From NCBI GenBank assembly GCA_905198825.1, contig CAJKEF010000013.1, positions 1-12,364 of the forward strand: a stretch of DNA of 12,364 nt, read 5' to 3'. Both the position numbers and the translations under genes were made by a program. Origin of the DNA: an uncultured Collinsella sp. GTDB lineage: Bacteria; Actinomycetota; Coriobacteriia; Coriobacteriales; Coriobacteriaceae. Numbering within the stretch: the first letter of the stretch is position 1; the number at the start of each line of letters is the position of its first letter. A model generated the notes under the pieces. That model had not been told where the DNA came from. It was given only the letters and a program-made list of their open reading frames with translations, and made no database searches. Positions 6,073-12,364 of this stretch are shown here, piece by piece.

Positions 6073-8373
6073 CTACTTAATCTTGGTCGTACCCGGTGCC
6101 AGGTTGGGGTCGGTCTCGTTGGCCTCGGTCTGGAAGTGCTCGGTGTAGACGTTCTTGCCGTCGCGGAACATCTCGTAGTACTGCATCTTGGCGTAATCCT
6201 CGCGCGCCTTGGTGGCAGCTGCGGCAGCGGCGTCGTCGCCGGTGACGTTGGAGGAGAGCGCCCAGCGCAGGCTGGCGTCCTCGTAGCCCACCGAGTTGAT
6301 GGCGGGCAGCGATTTACGCAGCGTCATGTGCGCTTTCTGGTAGTCGGTCAGCGGGGCGCCGATCAGCTGCATCAGCTGCGTGGACAGGTAGTTGGTGGAC
6401 AGGTCGTCGACCTCGCTCGTCTGGTCGCAGCCGGCAACGTCGTAGTTAGCCCAGATGATGTAGTCGGTCTGCCACAGGCGTTCCTGGTGCGTGGCGTCGT
6501 CCTCGCCGGTAAACCACTTGTCGTTGAACTTGGACGGGAAGAACGGCTGGTGATCGCCCCAGAACACCACGACCACCTTGCGGTCGAGCTTACTCAAGGC
6601 GTTAAGGAAGTAGCGCAGCGCCTGATCGGACTGCTCGATGCACGAGACGTACTCGTCGACATCGGAGAGCGTACCGTCCTCGACGGTCTTGGTGTCCAGG
6701 TCGGTCGTGTCGATGTTGAGATGCATCTGCTTGTCGACCGGCAGCAGGCCCGTGTCGTAGCCCGAGTGGTTCTGCATGGTCACGTCAAAGATAAACTGCG
6801 GGTCGGCGTTCTGGTTGAGCAGCTCAAGAATCTTGTCGTAGGTCGCCTGGTCGGTCACCATGCCGCGCAGGGTATCGGCGCCTTGGAAATCGTTGATGGA
6901 CAGGAACTGGTCAAAGCCAAAGTCCTTGTAGACGTTCTCGCGGTTCCAGTTGGTTGCGTGGTTGGGGTGCATGGCCGTGGTGGAATAGCCGAGCGATTTG
7001 AACTGCTCTGCCAGATTCCCGGTCGTTTCCATGTTGTAGATGGTGTAGGGGTACACGCCCGAGCCCAGGTTGGCCATGGAGTTGCCGGTCATAAACTCAA
7101 ACTCGGTATTGGCGGTGCCGCCGCCGTAGGCGCTCACATAGAGCTTGCCGCGGCTGAGGCAGTTGGACAGGTTCTTAAAGTACTGCGGGCCCTCGTAGCC
7201 GGCGCGCATGTTCTGGTAGATCGACAGATCCGAGAACGTCTCGTTCATGATGGCGATGACCGTGGGCTTCTCGCTGTCGAACTGCTCCTTTGCGGCGGCA
7301 CGCTCGTCGCTCTTGGCCGCATCGGACTTGTCGTAGGCCTTGGCGTACTTTTTGAGCGTGGCCTTGGCATCGTCGACGGAGTAGTCGGCGGGTTTGGGCG
7401 GCTTGATGGACTGCGCCGCACTAATAAAGGCAGGCAGGTAGCCCTCGCGCCAGTAGCTCTCGAGCGGGCGCCAGGTGTAGACAGTGATGCCGAGGGTGTT
7501 GTAGTAGTCGATGAGCGTGACGTGTGCGGTCACGCCGCCCAGGCACAGCACCGCCACGAGCAGGTTGGTGAGCAGCATGCGCTTGGCGTTGGCGGCGCCC
7601 TTCTGGCGATGCGGCGCGACCAGGCCGGCGTACTCGCACAGCAGCATGGCGATGGCGGTAAAGCCCATGGACAGCACGCAGAACAGCGAGATCGAGAAGG
7701 TGTAGCCGTTGCCGGCAACCGCCGCGGCGGTGGAGATGGCCGAAAGGTCGCCCGGCTGGATCGGCATGGATTTAAACGTGATGACGAAGAACTCGGCAAT
7801 GCCCAGGACAAAGAGGGCAAAGGCCAGGACCGCGGGAGCTGCGCCGTGGCGCTGGAATAGGAAGAACAAGCCGGTCATGAGCACGGTGATGATGGCCCAC
7901 TCGAGCAAGATGCACAGGGGGTAGACCCAGGTAAAGTCATGGTTGGACGAGACCTCCATGCCCAGCAGCGCAAAGACGCCGGCGAGCAGCAGGCACAAGA
8001 CGGCGGCGACGAGCGGTTTGCCCACAAAGGCGCCGCGCAGGCGGGCGAGCTTGCCGGTGGGGGCGGGGGCATCGGTAGCAGCGAACGCAAAGACGCGCGG
8101 GGCGATGCGGTCGCGGGCGATGCTGGCCCAGGCGCATCCGGTGAGGATGGCGTTGGTTAGGATGAGCATCACGAAGGCGAGCGGCTCGTTTTGGGCGACG
8201 AGGCCAATGGCGCCCCAGACGGTCAAAAAGAGCTGGAACAGGCCGAAGGCGACGCTCCACCCAAGAGCGCTTTTGGCAACGGTGCCCGACTGAGCGCGAA
8301 TGGCCTTGGCCTCGCGCAAGACAAGGTAGACGGTCGCCGCAAGACCGACGAGCGAGATGGCGGCAGCGAACAT
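6073..8373 (-). CDS. LTA-synthase-family membrane phosphotransferase (sulfatase fold)
   Basis: A 766-aa membrane protein of the lipoteichoic acid synthase / phosphoglycerol transferase family. Relatives transfer glycerol-phosphate from phosphatidylglycerol to a glycolipid or polymer outside the membrane. About eight hydrophobic helices fill the first ~290 residues. The extracellular sulfatase-fold domain follows, with NETFSD (metal-ligand Glu near 378), GGGTANTEFEFMTG (predicted nucleophile Thr near 420), HPNHATNWNRENVYKDFGFD, TMQNHSGYD, and FWGDHQP (Asp/His near 607/608). These match E255, T300 and D475/H476 of the S. aureus LtaS metal site, so the enzyme looks intact. The C-terminal ~90 residues are Ala-rich and charged. 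I chose ATG 8373 because GAGGAG precedes it by 7 nt; the upstream in-frame GTG at 8388 overlaps that ribosome binding site. It converges on the surface-protein gene. The polymer made (true LTA, lipoglycan decoration, other) is not decided by sequence. Confidence 0.87.
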   Translation of the reverse strand: MFAAAISLVGLAATVYLVLREAKAIRAQSGTVAKSALGWSVAFGLFQLFLTVWGAIGLVAQNEPLAFVMLILTNAILTGCAWASIARDRIAPRVFAFAATDAPAPTGKLARLRGAFVGKPLVAAVLCLLLAGVFALLGMEVSSNHDFTWVYPLCILLEWAIITVLMTGLFFLFQRHGAAPAVLAFALFVLGIAEFFVITFKSMPIQPGDLSAISTAAAVAGNGYTFSISLFCVLSMGFTAIAMLLCEYAGLVAPHRQKGAANAKRMLLTNLLVAVLCLGGVTAHVTLIDYYNTLGITVYTWRPLESYWREGYLPAFISAAQSIKPPKPADYSVDDAKATLKKYAKAYDKSDAAKSDERAAAKEQFDSEKPTVIAIMNETFSDLSIYQNMRAGYEGPQYFKNLSNCLSRGKLYVSAYGGGTANTEFEFMTGNSMANLGSGVYPYTIYNMETTGNLAEQFKSLGYSTTAMHPNHATNWNRENVYKDFGFDQFLSINDFQGADTLRGMVTDQATYDKILELLNQNADPQFIFDVTMQNHSGYDTGLLPVDKQMHLNIDTTDLDTKTVEDGTLSDVDEYVSCIEQSDQALRYFLNALSKLDRKVVVVFWGDHQPFFPSKFNDKWFTGEDDATHQERLWQTDYIIWANYDVAGCDQTSEVDDLSTNYLSTQLMQLIGAPLTDYQKAHMTLRKSLPAINSVGYEDASLRWALSSNVTGDDAAAAAATKAREDYAKMQYYEMFRDGKNVYTEHFQTEANETDPNLAPGTTKIK

Positions 8374-8380
8374 GCTGAGA

Positions 8381-8386
8381 CTCCTC
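8381..8386 (-). promoter_or_regulatory. Ribosome binding site for the LTA-synthase-family gene
   Basis: On the minus strand, GAGGAG (8386-8381) is followed by a 7-nt spacer and ATG at 8373. This favours ATG 8373 over the GTG at 8388, which would leave the longer form without a ribosome binding site. Confidence 0.65.
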
Positions 8387-8388
8387 AC

Positions 8389-8586
8389 AAACTAAAACCT
8401 ACGAAAGCGGGGGTTTACCCGATTGTTACCTAAATATGCGCTGCATTTGAGGGCTGCGCACAACAACCAGCCATAATAACGCGCGGGTGTGACAGTGTGG
8501 CGCAATGTAGTGGCGACGTGCGCGATAATGGACGGGAATTACACGGAAACGTAAAGGCTTCTTAAAGAATTAGCGAGGATGAGGCG
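8389..8586. promoter_or_regulatory. Divergent promoter region
   Basis: This is the shared upstream region of the minus-strand LTA-synthase gene and the plus-strand nitroreductase. Plus-strand sequence GATAAT at 8524-8529 is a fair -10 match 57 nt before the nitroreductase start, and CATAAT at 8472-8477 is another; neither has a good -35 at 17 nt. A small palindrome GGGTTTACCC lies at 8411-8420. No clear promoter stands out for the minus strand. No small gene is evident here. Confidence 0.35.
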
Positions 8587-9435
8587 ATGAGCGAGCAGGT
8601 TTGCACCAAGGCTGTGGATACGTGCGGCTATCCGGTCGAGACCACGGGCAATGCGGTGCTGGACACGTTGGAGCACCGTTCCTCCACGCGCGCTTTTGCA
8701 CGCGATGACAACGACCGTCCCGTGGCGGTGACCGACGAGCAGCGGGCGGCGATTCTGCATGCGGCGAGCCGTGCGCCGTCGGCGGGCGCCATGATGATGT
8801 ATTCCATCGTAAGCATTCGCGAGCAGGCTACGCTGGACCGTCTGGCCGACCTGTGCGACCACCAGCCCATGATCGCCAAGGCGCCCTGGGCACTAATATT
8901 TGTGGTCGATTATGCCAAGTGGATCGATCTGTTTGAGCACGTGGGCTGCTTTGAGCCCGAGTTTGTCGAGCGTACGGGCAAGGCGCCCCGCCGCGCGCCG
9001 GGTTTGGGCGACTTTGCCATCGCGGCCCAGGACGCCGTGATCGCCGCGCAAAACGCCGTGGTTGCCGCCGAGGCCTTGGGCCTGGGGAGCTGCTATATCG
9101 GTGATATCGTCGAGAATGCCGAGGAAGTTGCCGAGCTGCTCGATCTGCCGCCCTATACCATGCCGCTGTCGATGCTCATCATCGGCACGCCCCGTAAGGA
9201 GCGTCCGGCCATTGCGCATCCCGTAGTGAACCTGGTGCACGAGGAGCGCTACTGCCGTGCGGATGCCGCGACCATGGATGCGCAGGTGGCCGAGATGGAT
9301 GCGATGTTTCGCCCGCACGCCCGCGAGGTGGGGGAGCGCGTCGTGGATATCTACACCCGCAAGCACACGAGTCCCTTTATGGCCGAGATGAGCCGATCCA
9401 TGGAGTGGTGGTTCAAAAACTGGCTCGGAAAATGA
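8587..9435 (+). CDS. Nitroreductase-family flavoprotein
   Basis: A 282-aa protein of the nitroreductase superfamily, cytoplasmic FMN-dependent NAD(P)H oxidoreductases acting on nitro compounds, quinones, enones or other acceptors. Family marks are HRSSTRAF near residues 30-37 (the Arg/Ser FMN-phosphate-binding start of the fold), ASRAPSAGAMMMYSI near 60-74 (the PS.G..Q-type segment, without the usual Gln), KAPWALIFVVDY near 98-109, and AAEALGLGSCYIGDI near 158-172. The C-terminal ~60 residues (RKHTSPFMAEMSRSMEWWFKNW) extend beyond the usual ~200-aa fold and may form a lid or dimer arm. GAGGAT at 8575-8580 is a good ribosome binding site, 6-8 nt before ATG 8587. The gene is flanked by a divergent gene and a palindrome, so it is probably monocistronic. 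The substrate cannot be named. Confidence 0.87.
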   Translation: MSEQVCTKAVDTCGYPVETTGNAVLDTLEHRSSTRAFARDDNDRPVAVTDEQRAAILHAASRAPSAGAMMMYSIVSIREQATLDRLADLCDHQPMIAKAPWALIFVVDYAKWIDLFEHVGCFEPEFVERTGKAPRRAPGLGDFAIAAQDAVIAAQNAVVAAEALGLGSCYIGDIVENAEEVAELLDLPPYTMPLSMLIIGTPRKERPAIAHPVVNLVHEERYCRADAATMDAQVAEMDAMFRPHAREVGERVVDIYTRKHTSPFMAEMSRSMEWWFKNWLGK

Positions 9436-9436
9436 C

Positions 9437-9471
9437 GAATGTGACAAGGGGACAGTCCCTTTATCACATTC
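9437..9471. terminator. Near-perfect palindrome after the nitroreductase
   Basis: Arms GAATGTGACAAGGGGAC (9437-9453) and GTCCCTTTATCACATTC (9455-9471) match at 15 of 17 positions around a single base. It starts two nt after the stop codon and probably ends nitroreductase transcription, but no T-run follows. It may instead be a palindromic intergenic repeat, because its GTCCCTTT core recurs in the terminator at 11923-11960. Confidence 0.6.
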
Positions 9472-9552
9472 CATATCGCCGCGGTAGTCTAAAGACTGTA
9501 TAAATCTTTATCTAGCTGGGAAAACAGTGCATTAAAACATGGGCCGATTACC

Positions 9553-9558
9553 TATAAT
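9553..9558 (+). promoter_or_regulatory. Candidate -10 box of kup
   Basis: A perfect TATAAT, 41 nt before the kup ATG, would place transcription start near 9565 and a leader of about 30 nt. No recognisable -35 lies 16-18 nt upstream and there is no TGn extension, so an activator or a different sigma preference would be needed. The leader is too short for a c-di-AMP riboswitch. Confidence 0.4.
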
Positions 9559-9593
9559 CCCCTCGAACGTTAAAGTTGGGAGGAAACCGGCTT

Positions 9594-11621
9594 ATGGAAC
9601 AAAAGGCCAAGGAGGCAGCCTCGCACGCTGCGATTCCTGTGAGCATCTCGGCGATGCTCGTCACGCTGGGCGTGGTGTATGGCGATATCGGCACCAGCCC
9701 TATGTATGTAACCAAGGCGCTCGTTGCCGGCAACGGCGGCATCGGAAGCGTTACGCAGGAGTTCGTGCTCGGCGCGCTCTCCCTTGTCGTGTGGACGGTC
9801 ACGCTGCTGACCACCATCAAGTATGTGCTCATCTCGCTGCGCGCCGATAACCATGGTGAGGGCGGCATCTTTGCCCTGTACAGCCTGGTCAAGCGCTGCG
9901 GCAAGTGGCTTATCATCCCCGCCATGCTGGGTGGCGCCGCGCTGCTCGCCGACGGCATCCTGACGCCGGCCGTTACCGTTACCACGGCCATCGAGGGCCT
10001 GCGCACCATCCCGGCGGTCCATGCCGTGCTGGGCGATGACCAAGGCCGCGTCGTCGCCATTACGCTCGCCATCATCATCGTGCTCTTCTTGGTACAGCGC
10101 ATCGGTACGGCCAAGATCGGTCACGCCTTTGGCCCCATCATGACGCTGTGGTTCCTGTTCCTGGGCGGCACGGGTCTGTTCTTTGTCCTCCAGCACCCCG
10201 CCGTGCTGCTGTGCCTCAACCCGGTGCGCGGCATCGCCTTTTTGCTGAGCCCCAACAACCATGCGGGCATCATGATTCTGGGCAGCTGCTTCCTCGCCAC
10301 CACCGGTGCCGAGGCGCTCTACTCCGACATGGGCCACGTCGGCCGCGGCAACATCTACGCCACCTGGCCGTTCGTTAAGTGCTGCCTGCTGCTTTCCTAT
10401 ATGGGCCAGGGCGCTTGGCTTATGAACAACGCTGCCAACCCCGAGCTCATGGGCATTGCCGACCTCAACCCGTTCTACCAGATGCTCGCCCCGGGCCTGC
10501 GTCCGTTTGCCGTCGGCCTTTCCACCGTTGCGGCCATCATTGCCTCGCAGGCGCTCATCACCGGCGCATTCTCGCTGGTGTCCGAGGCCAGTCGCCTGGA
10601 CCTCATGCCGCACATGCAGGTCTTCTATCCTGCCGAGACCAAGGGCCAACTCTATATTCCCATGGTCAACAACGTCATGCTCGTTGGCTGCGTCATCGTG
10701 GTGCTGCTGTTCCAGAACTCGGCGCATATGGAAGCCGCCTACGGCCTTGCCATTACGCTGACTATGATGTGCACCACGCTGCTGCTCTTCTTCTACCTGC
10801 ACGAGGAGCGCAAGCTCAAGGTTGCTCCGTGGATCTTCGCGGCCTTCTTCCTTTTGCTCGAAGGCTTCTTCTTCGTGAGCTCGCTCACCAAGTTCTTCCA
10901 CGGCGGCTACTTCACCATCCTCATGGCTGCACTCATCATGGGCATTATGGTGTGCTGGTACAACGGCACGGCTGTTGAGCAGCGCCAGTTTACGCTGCTG
11001 CCGCTGCGCAGCTACCTGCCGCAGCTCAAGCGCCTGCGCGACGACGACCGTTACGAGCGCATGAGCGACAACGTCGTGTACCTGACCAAGGACACCCATA
11101 CCGACTACATCGACCGCGATATCGTCTACTCGATCTTGGACAAGCATCCCAAGCGTGCCCACGCCTGGTGGTTTGTGAACGTCGAGACCATGGACGAACC
11201 GCATACCTTTGCCTATTCGGTCGAGACGTTCGGCACCGACTACGTGTTCCGCGTGCATCTGTACCTGGGCTACAAGATCAACCAGCGCGTCAATGCCTAC
11301 CTGCGTCAGGTTGTTCAGGACCTGGCTGCCACCGGCGAGCTGCCGCCGCAGACGCATGACTACTCGGTCTACAAGGATCCGGGTAACATCGGTACGTTCA
11401 AGTTCGTCCTGATCCGTAAGCTGCTGGCGCCCGAAAGCGATGTGGAGCCGAGCGAGCGTACGGCCATCACGCTCAAGTACATCATCCGCCGCGCCGCCGG
11501 CACGCCTGCGCGTTGGTATGGCCTGGAGAACTCCAACGTGAGCTTTGAGTACGTGCCGCTGTTCACCAAGTTCAAGGCCGTGAACAAGATGCAACGCCTG
11601 GCTCCCAACGAGCGCCCGTAG
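9594..11621 (+). CDS. kup: Kup family potassium uptake transporter
   Basis: A 675-aa Kup/HAK/KT family secondary potassium transporter (K+/H+ symport in characterised members) in the cytoplasmic membrane. Family marks are GVVYGDIGTSPMYV at residues 26-39 in the first helix, RADNHGEGGIFALY near 83-96, a helix with DGILTPAVTVTTAIEGL, TGAEALYSDMGHVG, FVKCCLLLSYMGQGAWL, NPFYQMLAP, and SQALITGAFSLVSEA. About 12 membrane helices end near residue 460. A ~210-residue cytoplasmic tail follows, beginning around RQFTLLPLRSYLPQL and containing VYLTKDTHTDYID. The length is within the family's usual range. I chose ATG 9594 because GGGAGG at 9578-9583 lies 10 nt upstream; an upstream in-frame TTG at 9576 overlaps the ribosome binding site. 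The downstream small gene and KdpD-like gene fit a potassium-homeostasis block. Confidence 0.96.
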   Translation: MEQKAKEAASHAAIPVSISAMLVTLGVVYGDIGTSPMYVTKALVAGNGGIGSVTQEFVLGALSLVVWTVTLLTTIKYVLISLRADNHGEGGIFALYSLVKRCGKWLIIPAMLGGAALLADGILTPAVTVTTAIEGLRTIPAVHAVLGDDQGRVVAITLAIIIVLFLVQRIGTAKIGHAFGPIMTLWFLFLGGTGLFFVLQHPAVLLCLNPVRGIAFLLSPNNHAGIMILGSCFLATTGAEALYSDMGHVGRGNIYATWPFVKCCLLLSYMGQGAWLMNNAANPELMGIADLNPFYQMLAPGLRPFAVGLSTVAAIIASQALITGAFSLVSEASRLDLMPHMQVFYPAETKGQLYIPMVNNVMLVGCVIVVLLFQNSAHMEAAYGLAITLTMMCTTLLLFFYLHEERKLKVAPWIFAAFFLLLEGFFFVSSLTKFFHGGYFTILMAALIMGIMVCWYNGTAVEQRQFTLLPLRSYLPQLKRLRDDDRYERMSDNVVYLTKDTHTDYIDRDIVYSILDKHPKRAHAWWFVNVETMDEPHTFAYSVETFGTDYVFRVHLYLGYKINQRVNAYLRQVVQDLAATGELPPQTHDYSVYKDPGNIGTFKFVLIRKLLAPESDVEPSERTAITLKYIIRRAAGTPARWYGLENSNVSFEYVPLFTKFKAVNKMQRLAPNERP

Positions 11622-11682
11622 GCGCCGACAGGTTGCACGGAGTTGGTTTTCGATGGACAAGATTGAGACCGGGGAGGCAAAC

Positions 11683-11877
11683 ATGGATGCAAAGATGCTT
11701 GATGGCCGCGAGGTGGTTGCCGAGCTGGTACGTGAGGCACGCGCCGACGCCGCCGAAGATCGGTTTTTGACGAACCGTGCCAACATGGACATGGCCGACC
11801 GCGTGATCTCGATCGTGGCACTGGTATTTGGAGCGGTGTGCGTGTGTGCCCTGCTCGCGCACGTGCTGTTTGTCTAG
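11683..11877 (+). CDS. Small single-helix membrane protein
   Basis: A 64-aa hypothetical protein with a charged, probably helical and cytoplasmic N-terminal part (residues 1-40, rich in Glu, Asp, Arg and Ala) and one membrane helix at 41-64 (VISIVALVFGAVCVCALLAHVL) that runs to the C-terminus. GGGGAGG at 11671-11677, 5 nt before ATG 11683, supports this start. A longer in-frame form from ATG 11653 has a weaker site. It starts 61 nt after kup with no terminator between, so it is probably co-transcribed with kup, and a terminator follows it. I recognise no family. Position suggests an accessory subunit or regulator of the potassium transporter, but this is only context. Confidence 0.7.
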   Translation: MDAKMLDGREVVAELVREARADAAEDRFLTNRANMDMADRVISIVALVFGAVCVCALLAHVLFV

Positions 11878-11922
11878 CGACCGCCGGTAGCAAAGGCTAT
11901 ACACTTGGAACCACCACAAGGG

Positions 11923-11968
11923 AAACCACCACAAAGGTGCCTGTCCCTTTGTGGTGGTTTTTGTTTTT
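11923..11968 (+). terminator. Strong terminator with duplicated 5' arm
   Basis: Arms AAACCACCACAAAGG (11923-11937) and CCTTTGTGGTGGTTT (11946-11960) pair perfectly around an 8-nt loop, and a T-rich tail (TTGTTTTT) follows. A second copy of the left arm, AACCACCACAAGGG, lies just upstream at 11909-11922 and could compete for the same right arm with one base bulged. This ends the kup transcript before the KdpD-like gene. Confidence 0.88.
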
Positions 11969-11988
11969 GAGAGAGGGGCGGGGCGCTG

Positions 11989-12364
11989 ATGGACGTCCGT
12001 ACGGACGGCGATATTGCCGATAGCTTTTGGTGGCGGCGCACAACGCTGACGCGCCGCACTCCTCTGTATGACGCCTGCGTGTCGGTGGGGCTGCTGGTCA
12101 CGGCGACGATTGTGGGCGCGCTGCTCGACCATCCGGGTCTCGCGCCGAGCATCATGATTGTCTATGTGTTCGCCGTTCAGCTGTGCGCATTCTTTACCTG
12201 CAGTCGCCTGTATTGCTTGCTGAGCTCGGCTGCCGCCGTGGCGCTCTACAACTTCTTGTTTGTCGACCCGCGCTGCTCGCTGTCGTTTATCGACCGTGTC
12301 TATCCCGGCATGTTCTTCATCATGTTTGTGGTCTCGCTTGTGTCGAGCTCGATTGCGTTGGCCC
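11989..12364 (+). CDS. KdpD-like DUF4118 membrane protein, probable sensor kinase (partial, 3' cut)
   Basis: The open frame runs from ATG 11989 to the window edge (125 codons) without a stop. After a 27-residue basic N-terminus come four hydrophobic helices near residues 28-46, 54-71, 74-92 and 106-125. The third ends in ALYNFLFVDPRCSLSF, the pattern of the DUF4118 membrane domain of KdpD (its FNFFFTEPR-type loop), so the protein is probably a membrane histidine kinase. It lacks the long N-terminal KdpD and universal-stress domains of full KdpD, so it is a short form or a different DUF4118 kinase. The kinase part lies outside the window. GAGAGGGG near 11971-11978 is a plausible ribosome binding site. 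The position downstream of kup supports a potassium-sensing role by inference. Confidence 0.75.
   Translation, partial: MDVRTDGDIADSFWWRRTTLTRRTPLYDACVSVGLLVTATIVGALLDHPGLAPSIMIVYVFAVQLCAFFTCSRLYCLLSSAAAVALYNFLFVDPRCSLSFIDRVYPGMFFIMFVVSLVSSSIALA

Noticed and set aside
5746..6148. Open frames in array 2 and cap 2 (5746-5961 minus, 5819-6148 plus)
   Set aside because: They are translations of the repeat and hairpin; a similar peptide (NVAFVLRRT) appears from cap 1 simply because the DNA is repeated.
6136..7860. 574-aa plus-strand open frame antisense to the LTA-synthase gene
   Set aside because: A typical high-GC shadow frame rich in Val, Gly, Arg and His, lying over a gene with clear family motifs.
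9472..9593. Riboswitch (c-di-AMP type) ahead of kup
   Set aside because: The TATAAT at 9553 leaves a leader of only about 30 nt, and the sequence further upstream shows no matching conserved structure.
9570..11792. 740-aa minus-strand open frame antisense to kup
   Set aside because: A shadow of the GC-rich kup codons, with His/Gln/Arg-rich low-complexity composition and no recognisable domain.

Overview
The window looks like a high-GC Actinomycetota chromosome, most likely a gut Coriobacteriia member such as Collinsella. The grounds are GC-rich codon use, a sortase-anchored surface protein with an LAxTG-type signal, an LTA-synthase-family protein, and compact genes separated by palindrome-rich intergenic repeats. 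The genus is an inference from style, not a database match.

Layout: (1) 74-625 (+), a small flavodoxin-like protein. (2) 663-1304, a hairpin 'cap' element inside a 30-bp inverted repeat, followed by an array of seven and a half very regular 62-bp dyad units. (3) 1427-5515 (+), a 1362-aa secreted wall-anchored protein with a signal peptide, FG-GAP-like beta-propeller motifs, a Gly/Ser-rich amphipathic beta region, FN3, an Ig-like domain, a Pro/Thr stalk and LANTG sorting signal, then a strong terminator at 5543-5580. (4) 5604-5957, a second array of the same 62-bp units in the same orientation, ending in a second cap (5957-6050) in the opposite orientation. (5) 6073-8373 (-), an LTA-synthase-family membrane phosphotransferase converging on that cap. 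(6) 8587-9435 (+), a nitroreductase-family flavoenzyme. (7) A potassium block: kup (9594-11621), a 64-aa one-helix membrane protein (11683-11877), a terminator with a duplicated 5' arm, and the start of a KdpD-like DUF4118 membrane protein (11989 to the window end).

The most interesting signal is the region 663-6050. Array 1 ends with a left half-unit (TGGGA..TTTCCG) and array 2 begins with a right half-unit (CGGAAA..ATCCCA). Both arrays run in the same orientation, while the caps at the outer ends are inverted relative to each other. The simplest reading is that one continuous cap-array-cap element once lay between the convergent flavodoxin and LTA-synthase genes, and that the surface-protein gene was inserted into the middle of it. 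The other genes look ordinary, with functional links only in the cell-envelope pair (surface protein, LTA synthase) and the potassium block.
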